64,000 bases of DNA from Shewanella inventionis (GTDB taxonomy: Bacteria; Pseudomonadota; Gammaproteobacteria; Enterobacterales; Shewanellaceae), in NCBI RefSeq assembly GCF_014641855.1, contig NZ_BMII01000002.1, positions 124,001 through 188,000 of the forward strand. The letters run 5' to 3'. Made by a program: the position numbers and the translations under genes. How positions within the stretch are numbered: the first letter of the stretch is position 1; each line of letters starts with the position of its first letter. This document shows, in pieces, positions 19,966-31,544 of this stretch. The notes below the pieces were generated by a model that was not told where the DNA came from, did no database searches, and saw nothing but the letters and a program-made list of their open reading frames with translations.

Positions 19966-20394
19966 ATGAAGACTTTTACTGCTACACCAGAAACTGTAAC
20001 TCGTGACTGGTACGTTGTTGACGCTGAAGGCAAAACTTTAGGTCGTATCGCAACTGAAATCGCAACTCGCTTACGTGGCAAGCATAAGCCAGAATACACT
20101 CCACACGTTGATACTGGTGATTACATCATCGTTATCAATGCTGAAAAAGTGACTGTAACTGGTAATAAAGCTGCTGGTAAGATTTACTACTCTCACTCAG
20201 GCTTCATTGGTGGCATTAAGCAAATCAGCTTTGAGAAGCTTCAAGCTCACAAGCCTGAAATGATCATCGAGAAAGCAGTTAAGGGTATGTTACCAAAAGG
20301 TCCTTTGGGCCGTGCTATGTTCCGTAAACTTAAAGTTTACGCTGGCGCAGAACATAACCATGCTGCACAACAACCACAAGTTCTTGATATCTAA
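19966..20394 (+). CDS. rplM: 50S ribosomal protein L13
   Basis: The 142-aa protein is full length (E. coli 142) with the family signature ([18 protein letters not shown]). L13 binds 23S rRNA early in 50S assembly. It is cotranscribed with rpsI, 17 bp downstream. Confidence 0.98.
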   Translation: MKTFTATPETVTRDWYVVDAEGKTLGRIATEIATRLRGKHKPEYTPHVDTGDYIIVINAEKVTVTGNKAAGKIYYSHSGFIGGIKQISFEKLQAHKPEMIIEKAVKGMLPKGPLGRAMFRKLKVYAGAEHNHAAQQPQVLDI

Positions 20395-20411
20395 ACGGGA
20401 GAAGTAAGCAA

Positions 20412-20804
20412 ATGTCTGCAACTCAGTACTACGGCACTGGCCGTCGCAAAACATCTACAGCTCGCGTTTTCGCTAAAGCAGGTAGTGGCAATATTATCGT
20501 AAACCAACGTCCTTTAGATGTGTACTTTGGTCGTGAAACTGCTCGTATGGTTGTTCGTCAGCCATTAGAGTTAGTTGAAATGACTGAAAAATTAGACATC
20601 TATGTAACAGTTAAAGGCGGTGGTATTACTGGCCAAGCTGGTGCAATTCGTCACGGTATTACCCGTGCACTTATGCAACTAGATGAAGCTTTACGTCCTA
20701 CATTACGTACCGCTGGTTTTGTTACCCGTGATGCTCGTAAAGTTGAACGTAAGAAAGTTGGTCTACGTAAAGCACGTCGTAAACCACAATTCTCTAAGCG
20801 TTAA
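20412..20804 (+). CDS. rpsI: 30S ribosomal protein S9
   Basis: The 130-aa protein has the S9 N-terminus ([15 protein letters not shown]) and the basic C-terminal tail ending in KPQFSKR, whose last residues contact P-site tRNA. It is the second gene of the rplM-rpsI operon and is followed directly by a terminator. Confidence 0.98.
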   Translation: MSATQYYGTGRRKTSTARVFAKAGSGNIIVNQRPLDVYFGRETARMVVRQPLELVEMTEKLDIYVTVKGGGITGQAGAIRHGITRALMQLDEALRPTLRTAGFVTRDARKVERKKVGLRKARRKPQFSKR

Positions 20805-20820
20805 TTCGTTTATTGGATTC

Positions 20821-20848
20821 AAAAAACCCAGCTTATGCTGGGTTTTTT
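20821..20848 (+). terminator. rplM-rpsI terminator
   Basis: A 12-bp perfect stem (AAAAAACCCAGC/GCTGGGTTTTTT) with a TTAT loop and T-run lies 17 bp after rpsI. Confidence 0.92.
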
Positions 20849-20950
20849 ATTACCTAAAATTAAGCTGAATAAATTGTTTATTTTTGTGCATAATCCATAT
20901 CAATAAGCCGATCTTAAGATGGCCAACATTTTTATATTTGAGGTATTAGC

Positions 20951-21136
20951 ATGAGTTTAGAATTATTAATGACGGCATTTGGCTTGGTTTTAATTATTGA
21001 AGGGCTAGGGCCATTACTTTTTCCTAACAAATGGCAAAAATATTTATTTGAGCTTTCTACACAAAAGCAAAATGTTCTCAGACGCTTAGGTGGAAGTCTT
21101 GTTACCGCAGGTGTCGTTTTATTGATTATTTTTTAA
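20951..21136 (+). CDS. DUF2065 small membrane protein (YjeT-like)
   Basis: The 61-aa protein has two predicted membrane helices (LLMTAFGLVLIIEGLGPLLF and LVTAGVVLLII) around a basic loop. It matches the DUF2065/YjeT family, found directly upstream of purA in E. coli and many relatives. Function is unknown; it is probably an inner-membrane protein. AGGT lies upstream of the ATG. Confidence 0.85.
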   Translation: MSLELLMTAFGLVLIIEGLGPLLFPNKWQKYLFELSTQKQNVLRRLGGSLVTAGVVLLIIF

Positions 21137-21172
21137 TAAAATACTTGCCTATAACCCCCTAAAATCTGTTAA

Positions 21173-22504
<1,332 letters not shown>

Positions 22505-22508
22505 GACT

Positions 22509-22536
22509 AAAAGGCCGCGCTAAGCGGCCTTTTTTT
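22509..22536 (+). terminator. purA terminator
   Basis: AAAAGGCCGC/GCGGCCTTTT with a GCTAA loop and T-run lies 5 bp after the purA stop. Confidence 0.92.
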
Positions 22537-22650
22537 ATCGCCGTGCATTTGCCGTTGTGATGATTAAAATATAAATTGGGTTCATGTGCGATTCAAGAAA
22601 TGCGCTATACTGCCGATGGATAAGTCATCATAGTGTTATTGAGAATTCTT

Positions 22651-23268
22651 ATGTTGCGTATATCGTTAGTTCTTTTAAGCCTGCTTTCTATAAATGCCTT
22701 TGCGTTGACTGAGGCTGTCGATATTTATAGCGATAAACAACTGATTTCACTTATTCAATCAAATCAATATTTACAGCGCGTACAGGCAGATGAGTGCCAA
22801 TTAGTACAAGATATCGAAGCCCGAGCTGAAGTGTTAAAGCAGCCTTTATATCAATTTTTATGGGCTGAGATGCTCAATCACGGTGTTTGTGTTAAAGCAC
22901 ATCCGTCAAGAGGCATGAGGTTATTGCAAACATCAGCTGAGCAAGGTAGCTCAGAAGCGATGGTTAAATTGGCGGATTACTATTATCGCGGTAAACTAGT
23001 GTTGAAAAACCCTGACCGTGCAGTTCAATACGTATTGCCTGCTGCAGCAAATGGCCATTTAGACGCCAGAATGATGCTCGTGCGTTTGTTTGGTGAGGGT
23101 TACGGTAGCCCGACTGACTATGAAATGGGTTATCATTGGTTATATAACAGTATTTTTGATGATGATGCTCAGCAGAAAAAAGCGTCATCTTTATTGCAGG
23201 TGTTAGCTGCAAAAATGCCCGCCAGTATTGTGGCCAGGGCGCAGCAGTCTCAGCTGTATACACGTTAA
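22651..23268 (+). CDS. motX: Sodium-driven polar flagellar motor protein MotX
   Basis: The 205-aa protein, from the ATG at 22651, has a signal peptide (SLVLLSLLSINAFA) and Sel1-like repeats (MVKLADYYYRGKLVLKNPDRA and following). The two conserved Cys residues (DECQLV, HGVCV) match MotX. In Vibrio, MotX and MotY form the periplasmic T-ring that holds the PomAB sodium stator around the polar motor. The order purA-motX-rnr-rlmB is the same as in Vibrio cholerae. A GTG 18 bp upstream is an alternative start. Confidence 0.85.
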   Translation: MLRISLVLLSLLSINAFALTEAVDIYSDKQLISLIQSNQYLQRVQADECQLVQDIEARAEVLKQPLYQFLWAEMLNHGVCVKAHPSRGMRLLQTSAEQGSSEAMVKLADYYYRGKLVLKNPDRAVQYVLPAAANGHLDARMMLVRLFGEGYGSPTDYEMGYHWLYNSIFDDDAQQKKASSLLQVLAAKMPASIVARAQQSQLYTR

Positions 23269-23304
23269 GGCTCCATAGAATGGAGCGAATTATTTGGAAA
23301 TTGA

Positions 23305-25761
23305 ATGATCAACGATCCTCATTTTGAGAGAGAGCAAGACAAGTACGACAACCCTATTCCTAGCCGCGAGTACATTTTAGAGTATTTGCGTGCGCAAAAG
23401 TCTCCTGTTAGCCGCGATAAAATTGCCGAAGCGCTTAATATTACCGACGAAGAACCTTTAGAGGCGCTCCGTCGACGCTTGCGCGCCATGGAACGTGACG
23501 GGCAATTAGTGTTTACTCGCGGACAAAGCTACGGCTTACCTGAGCGAATGGACTTATTATCAGGCAGCGTAATAGGTCATCGCGATGGGTTTGGTTTTTT
23601 TAAACCGGACGAAGGCGGTGACGACCTGTTTATCAATAATCGCGATATGCTGATGTATTTTCATGGCGATAAAGTCTTGGCACAAAAAGCCGGTACCGAC
23701 CGTCGTGGACGCCGTGAAGCACGTATTGTTCGTTTGGTACAAGAACGAACGGCTGCTTTAGTTGGGCGTTATCATGTCGATGGTGGCATGGGCTTTGTGA
23801 TCGCCGATGATCGCCGCATCACTCAAGAAATTTTAATCGATAACAACGATCGTAATGGTGCAAGAGCCGGTGATGTCGTTGTAGTTGAACTCACCCGCCG
23901 TCCAGGCCGTTTTGTTAAAGCTGCAGCTAAAGTGACTGAAGTGCTTGGGAAAACGATGGCGCCAGGCATGGAAATCGAAATTGCACTGCGTAATTACGAT
24001 TTACCACACACCTGGTCTGCCGTGATTGAGAAAAAGCTTAAGCGAATTCCAGACGAAGTGCCTGACTCTGACAAAGAAGGTCGCGTCGATTTACGCCACT
24101 TACCTCTGGTGACTATTGACGGTGAAGATGCCCGTGACTTTGATGATGCGGTTTATGCCGAAGTCAAACCAAGTGGTGGTTGGCGTTTATGGGTTGCGAT
24201 TGCTGATGTGAGTCATTATGTTAGAACCGACTCGGCCCTAGATATTGAAGCTAGAGCTCGTGGTAATTCAGTGTATTTTCCGTCACAAGTCATCCCTATG
24301 CTGCCGGAAAAAATCTCTAATGGTTTATGTTCATTAAAGCCGCATGTTGATCGTTTGTGCATGGTTGCAGAGATGACTATTTCTGCCGCTGGAAAATTAT
24401 CGGGTACTAAATTTTACCCTGCTGTGATGCATTCTCATGCTCGGTTTACCTATACTCAGGTCGCCGCAATGCTTGAAGGGGGGCCTATTGCTCCTGAGCA
24501 TGAAGCATTGTTTCCGCATTTATTGTGCTTACAGTCCTTGTATCTTACGTTAGATGAGCGCCGCGCTGAACGTGGAGCTATTGCTTTTGAAACTTTGGAA
24601 ACTCAGTTTATTTTCAATGAACAACGTAAAATTGAAAAAATTGTTCCAAGGGCTCGTAATCAAGCACATAAAATTATTGAAGAATGCATGATTTTGGCAA
24701 ACGTGGCATCAGCTAAGTTTGTTAAAAAGCACAAAGGTGAAGTGTTATATCGGGTGCACGAAGCACCGTCTGAGCAAAAGCTGGCAAACTTTAAAGAGTT
24801 TCTTGCTGAGCGTGGTTTGAGCATGGATGGTGGCTTAGAACCGACGCCAACAGATTATCAAAACTTGATGTTAAAGATTGCTGATAGGCCGGACTTTGAG
24901 CTGATACAAGTGATGCTGTTGCGTTCAATGCGCCAAGCCATTTACACGCCAGACAACGAAGGGCACTTCGGTTTAGCCTTAGAAGCCTACTCGCACTTTA
25001 CCTCGCCAATTCGTCGCTACCCTGATTTAATATTGCATAGAGTGATCAAATATTTACTCGCAAAAGAACAGGGTGAAATTAAAGATAAGTGGACATCAGA
25101 CGGTGGCTACCAATATCAGCTTGAAGAACTCGATTTACTCGGTGAAGAATGTTCAACAACAGAGCGACGTGCAGATGAAGCCACTCGTGATGTGAGCGAT
25201 TGGCTAAAGTGTGAGTACATGCAAGATCATGTTGGCGACACATTTGATGCCGTTATTGCCTCAGTCACTAGCTTTGGCTTGTTTGTTCGCTTAAACGAGC
25301 TGTTTATTGATGGTTTGGTTCATATTTCAAGCTTAGCGAGTGATTACTATCAGTTTGATCCAATGCGTCAGCGTTTAATTGGTGAAAACACTCGTCAAGT
25401 GTATCAAGTGGGTGATGAGGTGACGGTTAAAGTTGCTGCCGTGAATTTAGATGACCGTCAAATTGACCTGTTGATGGAAGGTGATAGTGGTAAAGGCCGT
25501 GGCAAAAAACCACGAACAGGCAATAAACCGCTGACCGCTCGCGAGCGTGCTAACCTTGAAGGCGCAAAATTAGCAAGCAATTCATCTAATAAAAAGTCGG
25601 ATAAACCCAAAGCGCGTAAAAGTCGTTCAGGTGATAAATCTACAGTCGCTAAAAAGCCTGTTGGTGCGAAAAAGTCATCACCCAAAACCAAAGGCTCGGA
25701 TGCTGCTAAAACCAAATCTACAGTAAAGAAAACCCCTGCCAAGCGCAGCAAGAGAAAGTAA
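23305..25761 (+). CDS. rnr: Ribonuclease R
   Basis: The 818-aa 3'-5' exoribonuclease degrades structured RNA and takes part in rRNA quality control and tmRNA-linked decay. Domains in order are an N-terminal winged HTH (about 20-85), cold-shock domains (about 85-240), the RNB catalytic domain (about 255-590) with [12 protein letters not shown], and an S1 domain (about 640-725). A Lys/Ser-rich tail of about 85 residues follows. Length is typical (E. coli 813). rlmB follows by 4 bp. Confidence 0.97.
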   Translation: MINDPHFEREQDKYDNPIPSREYILEYLRAQKSPVSRDKIAEALNITDEEPLEALRRRLRAMERDGQLVFTRGQSYGLPERMDLLSGSVIGHRDGFGFFKPDEGGDDLFINNRDMLMYFHGDKVLAQKAGTDRRGRREARIVRLVQERTAALVGRYHVDGGMGFVIADDRRITQEILIDNNDRNGARAGDVVVVELTRRPGRFVKAAAKVTEVLGKTMAPGMEIEIALRNYDLPHTWSAVIEKKLKRIPDEVPDSDKEGRVDLRHLPLVTIDGEDARDFDDAVYAEVKPSGGWRLWVAIADVSHYVRTDSALDIEARARGNSVYFPSQVIPMLPEKISNGLCSLKPHVDRLCMVAEMTISAAGKLSGTKFYPAVMHSHARFTYTQVAAMLEGGPIAPEHEALFPHLLCLQSLYLTLDERRAERGAIAFETLETQFIFNEQRKIEKIVPRARNQAHKIIEECMILANVASAKFVKKHKGEVLYRVHEAPSEQKLANFKEFLAERGLSMDGGLEPTPTDYQNLMLKIADRPDFELIQVMLLRSMRQAIYTPDNEGHFGLALEAYSHFTSPIRRYPDLILHRVIKYLLAKEQGEIKDKWTSDGGYQYQLEELDLLGEECSTTERRADEATRDVSDWLKCEYMQDHVGDTFDAVIASVTSFGLFVRLNELFIDGLVHISSLASDYYQFDPMRQRLIGENTRQVYQVGDEVTVKVAAVNLDDRQIDLLMEGDSGKGRGKKPRTGNKPLTARERANLEGAKLASNSSNKKSDKPKARKSRSGDKSTVAKKPVGAKKSSPKTKGSDAAKTKSTVKKTPAKRSKRK

Positions 25762-25765
25762 TTAA

Positions 25766-26509
25766 ATGAAAAAACAAGATACTATTTTTGGCATCCATGC
25801 TGTTAAAGCCTTATTAGAAAACAGTCCTGAACGTGTGATTGAATTATGGTTGTTGCAAGGCCGTGATGATGAACGATTAATGCCATTAATTAATAGCGCT
25901 TCAGAGTTTGGCATTACCTTGCAGCGTGCTGCGCGTAAAGTGTTAGATGAAAAAGCATCTAGTACTCAACATCAGGGCATTGTTGCTCGTGTAAAAGCGG
26001 CTAAAGCGCTAACTGAACATGATTTAGATGCACTATTAGAAAACACAGCGGTTCCATTTTTACTTATTTTAGACGGGGTAACAGATCCACATAATTTAGG
26101 GGCTTGCCTACGTAATGCTGATGCCGCCGGTGTGCATGCGGTAATTGTACCCAAAGACAACTCAGTGGGTTTAACCTCAACCGTGAGCAAAGTGGCTTGT
26201 GGCGCAGCCGAAATCATTCCGTTGTTTCAAGTGACTAACCTTGCTCGCACCATGCGTCATTTACAAGATAAAGGTGTGTGGATTGTCGGCACAGCAGGTG
26301 AAGCTGATGGTAACGTGTATCAAGCTGACTTAACAGGCCCATTAGCGATTGCTATGGGCGCTGAAGATAAAGGCTTGCGTCGTTTATCGCGTGAAAGCTG
26401 CGATTCATTAGTGTCGATCCCTATGGCGGGTAGTGTGTCTAGTTTGAACGTATCTGTTGCGACTGGGGTTTGTTTGTTTGAAGCGGTAAGACAACGTCTT
26501 AGTGTTTAA
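25766..26509 (+). CDS. rlmB: 23S rRNA (guanosine-2'-O-)-methyltransferase RlmB
   Basis: This 247-aa SpoU/TrmH-family knotted methyltransferase modifies G2251 in the 23S rRNA P loop. The three SPOUT motifs are present: [26 protein letters not shown] and [17 protein letters not shown]. The N-terminal substrate-binding domain is intact. It is translationally close to rnr, with a 4-bp gap. Confidence 0.96.
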   Translation: MKKQDTIFGIHAVKALLENSPERVIELWLLQGRDDERLMPLINSASEFGITLQRAARKVLDEKASSTQHQGIVARVKAAKALTEHDLDALLENTAVPFLLILDGVTDPHNLGACLRNADAAGVHAVIVPKDNSVGLTSTVSKVACGAAEIIPLFQVTNLARTMRHLQDKGVWIVGTAGEADGNVYQADLTGPLAIAMGAEDKGLRRLSRESCDSLVSIPMAGSVSSLNVSVATGVCLFEAVRQRLSV

Positions 26510-26536
26510 GTATTAACAGTACCCAATAGCGATAAT

Positions 26537-26566
26537 AAAAACGGCGATGTGATATCGCCGTTTTTT
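26537..26566. terminator. Terminator between rlmB and MFS gene
   Basis: AAAAACGGCGAT/ATCGCCGTTTTTT with a 5-nt loop; the A/T runs on both sides let it serve both convergent genes. Confidence 0.88.
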
Positions 26567-26572
26567 ATTTGG

Positions 26573-27982
26573 TTATCGGCGTCTTATTTCATTATCAACA
26601 TCTTCAAGATCGATATCGGCAGTGTCTTCGTCGTCATGTGCATATGCCGAATCATAATCGGGTTGCTCATCGTCTTCAGAACCATCATCTAGGGGCTCGT
26701 CAAGTCTATCAAAGGCATCCTGTGCAGGGAAAATCATCTGCTCGTTTACCATTTCAACATTGACCCTTGGATCTAGTGATGCCGCTAAAGGTGAGCTTAC
26801 TAAGTCACCACCCGCCATAACATAATCACCCTTAGAGTGCTGTTCTGCTTTTTGGCGCTGATTAACCCATATTAACCTAGCGAGTAAGGTAAAGGAGCAA
26901 ATTGCCATAAAGCCATAAAGCATTTGATCGCCCATTACCTGCATGAGTCCCGATGCGATGAGCGGCCCAATACTGGCGCCGATACCAAAGGTGACTAAAA
27001 TGGTAGCTGATAGTCCGACTCGCTCATGCTGTTCTACTCGAGAGTTGGCTAATGCGGTGGCTAATGGGTATAGCGTAAATGCTAATATGCCAAACAAGCT
27101 GGTGAGAATGAGCGAATAAACTGTGTGAAATGGCACTAGAGTAATAATTAACACTAATATGCCTAACAATGTACAATTTATTCTGATCAGTAGGCTGCGA
27201 GAAATAATATCTGACAGTTTACCCATAGGCCATTGTGCTAATAAGCCAGCCAAAATAGTGCATGACATGTACATCGCAACGTGTTCAGGATCTATCCCTT
27301 TTGCTGTTGCGTATGACGGCGCCAGACCATAAAAACAACCTACTATCATACTGCCTAGGGCAATCGTTGATAACGCTTGTGGTGCGCGTTGCCAAAAGTG
27401 GCCCATTTTTAACGGGGCAGGAGTCAGTGGCTCAGGGTGAATTCGTCGAGTAATTGAAATCGGCACAATACACAGCGCAAAACAAATGGCAATTAACAGT
27501 AAAGGTTCAATACCAAGCTCTGGATACAGGCTAATGGCACCTTGACCTGCCATTAAGCCTAAGTATGAGACAATCATGTAGCTTGCAAAAACGGTACCGC
27601 GCTGATTGGTTTCTGATTGCTCGTTTAACCAGCTTTCTAGCACCATGTATTGACACATCATGCCCATACCTACAACAAGGCGTAGTATCAACCAAACGGT
27701 TAAGTTATCAATGAGTGCATGCCCCAGTGCAGAGGCTGTCACTATGCCTGCACAAGCAACAAAAGCACGTATGTGGCCCACTTGGGCAATGAGTTTATGA
27801 CCTACTTTAGAGCCACACACCAAACCAATATAGTAGGCAGACATCATGCCGCCTATCCATATTTGTGGTACATCCATATTGGTTAGGCTTAAACCTAAAT
27901 AGGTGGTGAGTAAACCTGCAGCCAGCACCATTAAAAATGTGGTGCTATACAATGATGCAAAACTGCGTAGTGGGCTGTCCAT
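26573..27982 (-). CDS. MFS transporter (YcaD-like) with acidic C-terminal tail
   Basis: The 469-aa protein has about 12 predicted membrane helices over residues 1-385. It has typical MFS features such as the LRLVVGMGMMCQYMVLESWL segment of the YcaD/DHA1-like group. After the last helix there is a cytoplasmic tail of about 85 residues, whose final 40 or so are very rich in Asp and Glu. The substrate is unknown. It is a single gene between two terminator/promoter regions, convergent with rlmB. Confidence 0.85.
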   Translation of the reverse strand: MDSPLRSFASLYSTTFLMVLAAGLLTTYLGLSLTNMDVPQIWIGGMMSAYYIGLVCGSKVGHKLIAQVGHIRAFVACAGIVTASALGHALIDNLTVWLILRLVVGMGMMCQYMVLESWLNEQSETNQRGTVFASYMIVSYLGLMAGQGAISLYPELGIEPLLLIAICFALCIVPISITRRIHPEPLTPAPLKMGHFWQRAPQALSTIALGSMIVGCFYGLAPSYATAKGIDPEHVAMYMSCTILAGLLAQWPMGKLSDIISRSLLIRINCTLLGILVLIITLVPFHTVYSLILTSLFGILAFTLYPLATALANSRVEQHERVGLSATILVTFGIGASIGPLIASGLMQVMGDQMLYGFMAICSFTLLARLIWVNQRQKAEQHSKGDYVMAGGDLVSSPLAASLDPRVNVEMVNEQMIFPAQDAFDRLDEPLDDGSEDDEQPDYDSAYAHDDEDTADIDLEDVDNEIRRR

Positions 27983-28066
27983 AACTGCGCCTCTAAAATT
28001 TCAGTAAAGCATATTCACTTACCGAATGAATGTCTTGTTTCGCTTCATTTCATCTGTGTTGAATCA

Positions 28067-28819
28067 TTATTGAAACGTATATAACAAGTTGAATGTTGTC
28101 ACTGTGTCGGTATTTCTACTGTCGTCAGGAACTACCTCAGTGTACTTGATGTTCATACCAATTTTAAATGCCCAATCTTGAATAAAGGTATTTTTGTAAC
28201 TCATATCAAGGGTTAAGGTGTTATTGTCTAAACCTGTTTCAGCTGTTACATCGGCATTAAAGCTGGTGTACTCTTGCAATTTTACTGTGTATTTTGCTGC
28301 AGAACGGAGAATGACATCACGGTTTTCATCTGGAAAAGGCTCTTCGGTGCTGGCTTGAGGCTGGTCATAACGATAACCGGGGCCCGCTTCAAGACTTAAT
28401 TTGGTTTTATAATTTTTAATTAAGTCAAAACCATAACCCGTTGAAATTGTTGTGACTCGAGTATATGAACCAAATTCATTCCAGGTAAATTCACCACGAC
28501 CAAAAACATAGCCACGGTCTAATTTATAGTTAGACTGCAAAAATAATTCGTACTTTTCAGCAGTTGATTCGCTACCGTCGGCGGCATAGTAGACTTTTAC
28601 TGTCCCTTCTTGCTTAGTTTTGAGCGAGTCGTAAGTAAGGTATGTACGACCGTTAAAGTTTTTGGTTTCATTATTACCGCTGTTGAGCTGTAAACCCGCT
28701 TCAACTTCTGCGTTAAAACTGGTGTCAGGTTCTTGATAATCAGGTGGAACTAACGCCCATGCCGGAGCTGATAATAAGAGGAGAAAGCATGTGGTAAGTA
28801 GATTTTTCATGGTCATCAT
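28067..28819 (-). CDS. DUF481 outer-membrane beta-barrel protein (YdiY-like)
   Basis: The 250-aa protein has a signal peptide (LLTTCFLLLLSAPAWA) and a C-terminal Phe-containing strand (NLLYTFQ) as in outer-membrane barrels. Alternating-hydrophobicity strands and the GLQLNSGNNETKNFNGR motif fit DUF481/YdiY, often called salt-stress-induced outer-membrane proteins. The ATG at 28819 is followed by a second Met codon two residues on. Function is not established. Confidence 0.85.
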   Translation of the reverse strand: MMTMKNLLTTCFLLLLSAPAWALVPPDYQEPDTSFNAEVEAGLQLNSGNNETKNFNGRTYLTYDSLKTKQEGTVKVYYAADGSESTAEKYELFLQSNYKLDRGYVFGRGEFTWNEFGSYTRVTTISTGYGFDLIKNYKTKLSLEAGPGYRYDQPQASTEEPFPDENRDVILRSAAKYTVKLQEYTSFNADVTAETGLDNNTLTLDMSYKNTFIQDWAFKIGMNIKYTEVVPDDSRNTDTVTTFNLLYTFQ

Positions 28820-28911
28820 TAAATTGCTTTATTTTGTGATGGCGTAAACGCAAGGTTTTTGACTGCCGACATCATACCTGCAATCAAGTTTGGTGAAAAG
28901 AGAGTTATTAC

Positions 28912-28940
28912 TTGAGTTTCTGTTTCTGTTTCTGTATTAT
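28912..28940 (+). promoter_or_regulatory. Sigma-70 promoter of the rpsF operon
   Basis: TTGAGT (28912-28917) and TATTAT (28935-28940) are separated by 17 bp, upstream of rpsF, with a GC-rich CGCGCGC after the -10. The spacer contains a tandem TTTCTG repeat. Confidence 0.6.
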
Positions 28941-29007
28941 CGCGCGCTCAAATCAGTCACTTTAATTCGTTCCTTGCCTCCACATTGGTCTGACTGAGCC
29001 AGAAAAG

Positions 29008-29034
29008 AGGCTACTTAACCGTAAGGAGCAATAA
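29008..29034 (+). promoter_or_regulatory. Possible S6:S18 leader hairpin covering the rpsF ribosome-binding site
   Basis: Just before rpsF, the segment around CTTA-ACCG-TAAG can fold into a short hairpin extended by GCT/AGC. It would bury part of the AAGGAG ribosome-binding site. rpsF mRNA leaders in many bacteria bind the S6:S18 complex for autoregulation; this may be that element, but I cannot confirm the known motif. Confidence 0.35.
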
Positions 29035-29430
29035 ATGCGTCATTACGAAATCGTATTTATGGTTCACCCAGATCAAAGTGAACAAGTCCCAGGTATGATT
29101 GAGCGTTACACCGGTGCCATCACCGCTGCTAACGGTACAATTCACCGTTTAGAAGATTGGGGCCGTCGTCAATTGGCTTACCCAATTCAAGACCTACATA
29201 AAGCTCACTATGTTCTTATGAACGTAGAAGCAACTGCAGAGTCTATCGAAGAGTTAGAAACAGCTTTCCGTTTCAACGACGCTGTTCTGCGTAACATGGT
29301 AATGCGCACTAAAGTTGCCGTTACTGAAGCTTCTCCTATGGCTAAAGCAAGAGACGAACGTGATTCACGTCGTTCATCTTCTGATGACCGTAGCAATGAA
29401 GAAGAAAGCGCTGAAGAAAACGCTGAATAA
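29035..29430 (+). CDS. rpsF: 30S ribosomal protein S6
   Basis: The 131-aa protein has the S6 fold ([20 protein letters not shown]). Its acidic, Ser-rich C-terminal tail is in the region that RimK extends with glutamates in E. coli. S6 binds S18 in the 30S platform. It is first in rpsF-priB-rpsR-rplI. Confidence 0.98.
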   Translation: MRHYEIVFMVHPDQSEQVPGMIERYTGAITAANGTIHRLEDWGRRQLAYPIQDLHKAHYVLMNVEATAESIEELETAFRFNDAVLRNMVMRTKVAVTEASPMAKARDERDSRRSSSDDRSNEEESAEENAE

Positions 29431-29438
29431 TTTTTTCT

Positions 29439-29741
29439 GTGAATAACCACTTAACTTTGTCTGGCACGGTTATCCGGACCAAACAATTAAACAGCCCTAG
29501 CGGGATAAACCATACGGTTATTACGGTAGAGCATAAGTCACAACGTTATGAAGCAGAGTTATTACGAAACGTATATTGCATTATACAGGTGATATTAAGT
29601 GGCCCACGCTTTAATAGCGTTACAGATAAATTACAAGCAGGTGTGCAAGTTGAAGTTGAAGGGTTTCTTTCACTACAACAAGGACGAAATGGTCAAAACC
29701 GTTTAGTGTTGCATGCTGAAAATGTCGAATTGAAAACTTAG
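29439..29741 (+). CDS. priB: Primosomal replication protein PriB
   Basis: This 100-aa single-OB-fold protein binds ssDNA and links PriA to DnaT during replication restart. It starts at a GTG 8 bp after rpsF. The sequence (NNHLTLSGTVIRTKQLNSPS) and length agree with PriB. It lies within the S6/S18/L9 operon as in E. coli. Confidence 0.95.
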   Translation: MNNHLTLSGTVIRTKQLNSPSGINHTVITVEHKSQRYEAELLRNVYCIIQVILSGPRFNSVTDKLQAGVQVEVEGFLSLQQGRNGQNRLVLHAENVELKT

Positions 29742-29981
<240 letters not shown>

Positions 29982-30023
29982 TATTGCAGTATTAATTCCT
30001 AATCGAATAAAGAGGATTTGATA

Positions 30024-30476
30024 ATGAACGTTATTCTGCTAGATAAAGTTGCAAACTTAGGTGGCTTAGGCGATCAAGTTTCTGTTAAAGCTGGTTATGC
30101 TCGTAACTTCCTTTTACCATACGGTAAAGCAGTTGTAGCAAACGCAGCAAACACTGAAGTATTTGAAGCTCGTCGTGCTGAATTAGAAGCTAAATTAGCT
30201 GCTGAATTAGCTTCTGCGACAGCTCGTGCTGAAAAATTAACTGCATTAGAATCAGTTGTTATTGCTTCTAAAGCAGGTGATGAAGGTAAACTATTCGGTT
30301 CAGTTGGCAACCGTGACATCGCTGATGCAGTAACTGCAGCTGGCGTTGAACTTGCTAAATCTGAAGTTCGTTTACCTTTAGGTGCTTTACGCACTACTGG
30401 TGACTTCGAAGTTGAAGTACAAGTACACGCTGAAGTTAAAGCTGTAGTTAAAGTATCTGTTGTTGCAGAAGCTTAA
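30024..30476 (+). CDS. rplI: 50S ribosomal protein L9
   Basis: The 150-aa protein starts at the ATG at 30024, with AGAGGA upstream; two upstream codons in the open frame are not family-like. The N-terminal RNA-binding domain ([20 protein letters not shown]) is joined to the C-terminal domain by the long charged helix typical of L9. Confidence 0.98.
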   Translation: MNVILLDKVANLGGLGDQVSVKAGYARNFLLPYGKAVVANAANTEVFEARRAELEAKLAAELASATARAEKLTALESVVIASKAGDEGKLFGSVGNRDIADAVTAAGVELAKSEVRLPLGALRTTGDFEVEVQVHAEVKAVVKVSVVAEA

Positions 30477-30496
30477 TTACCTTTAGCTCCAAAAAG

Positions 30497-30524
30497 AACA
30501 CCGCCTCAGGGCGGTGTTTTTTTT
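30497..30524 (+). terminator. Terminator of the rpsF-rplI operon
   Basis: AACACCGCC/GGCGGTGTT with a TCAG loop is followed by a run of T. Confidence 0.92.
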
Positions 30525-30952
30525 GGGTGATTATCACGTTTATACTCAGAGACCGCAGAGTTTAATATTGGTATTAGATTATAAATTTCAAAGGGATTGC
30601 GTTTTAGTTTATAGATTGTTAACTTCATGTTTTTACATACTCATAACAATAATATTCAATCAATCTGAAGACGCATGTTTAGAGCTTCACCGTGTTTTTA
30701 ATGCTAAATGCGTTGGCTCGGTAATGTTAAGTACCTTATAAATTAGCGAAATAGTGCTCTTGATGTAACATCAGGGAAAACTGTGAAACTTCCAAAGGTT
30801 AAGTTTATACGTGTTTATGGTTTGGCACTTGTTAATTTAGCTATATTGGAAAGGGAATAATCATTACCAACCACAATACCTTACTTAAAAGCGTGTAAAG
30901 TGTTGCTCAAAGCAAGCTCCTTCAACTAGATTGAGTTAAATAAAGGACTAAA
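30525..30952. other. Intergenic region, no gene supported
   Basis: An open frame at 30514-30741 exists, but it starts inside the terminator, is Cys/Phe-rich and has no ribosome-binding site, so I do not call it. I see no other feature than the region upstream of the lipoprotein gene. Confidence 0.5.
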
Positions 30953-31498
30953 ATGAAAACGTTTTTATTATCTATTTTGTGTATCTCTGCGCTTACTGGT
31001 TGTTCTACTTTTACGCCACCGCGTTACTCCATCGATGCTGATAACACTGTAGCATTAAGAAAAATCGAGTTGGGTGATATTGCTGTTGGAAACTTTACCG
31101 ATCCAGCAAAAATGAGTAGCCAGTGTCGTGGAGCGGGCCCAATTGCTCCGCCGGATAAAGTGACTTTTGCCCAGTATATCCGCGAAGCTTTTGCTGATGA
31201 GTTAAAAGTGGCTGATTTATATAATGATGGCAGTTCGCCAAGAGTGACGTTAACCGGTACCTTGAACTCTTTGGTTTTTTCGTCGAGTAAAGGCTTAACC
31301 GGTGGGGAGTGGAATATTGATTTAACCTTAAACTCATCAAATGGCGCATCCTTAAATATGGTTGAAGCGTATGAATTTGAAAGTGGTTTTATTGCAGATA
31401 CCGCCTGTAAACAGACGGCAGAGGCTTATATGGGGGCGGTGCAAAATTTGATCGGTAATATTGTAAGATCAGACAAGTTTGTTGAGTTGCTTAAATAG
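30953..31498 (+). CDS. Hypothetical lipoprotein
   Basis: The 181-aa protein has a lipoprotein signal (LLSILCISALTGC, Cys17). I do not recognise the mature domain; it contains conserved-looking Cys residues (SSQCRGAG, DTACKQT) that could form a disulfide. 'GGEWNIDLTLNSSNG' suggests beta structure. AAAGGA lies upstream of the start. It is a single gene, convergent with the S46 peptidase. Confidence 0.8.
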   Translation: MKTFLLSILCISALTGCSTFTPPRYSIDADNTVALRKIELGDIAVGNFTDPAKMSSQCRGAGPIAPPDKVTFAQYIREAFADELKVADLYNDGSSPRVTLTGTLNSLVFSSSKGLTGGEWNIDLTLNSSNGASLNMVEAYEFESGFIADTACKQTAEAYMGAVQNLIGNIVRSDKFVELLK

Positions 31499-31507
31499 CC
31501 TAGCTAG

Positions 31508-31530
31508 GGTCAGTTGATTTTGCTGACCTT
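31508..31530. terminator. Weak terminator-like hairpin
   Basis: GGTCAG (31508-31513) pairs with CTGACC (31523-31528) between two convergent genes; the T-run is short. Confidence 0.4.
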
Positions 31531-31544
31531 TGCATTGCAGAGCA

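Noticed and set aside
30514..30741. 75-aa ORF after rplI
   Set aside because: It starts within the rplI terminator, lacks a ribosome-binding site and has non-coding-like composition.
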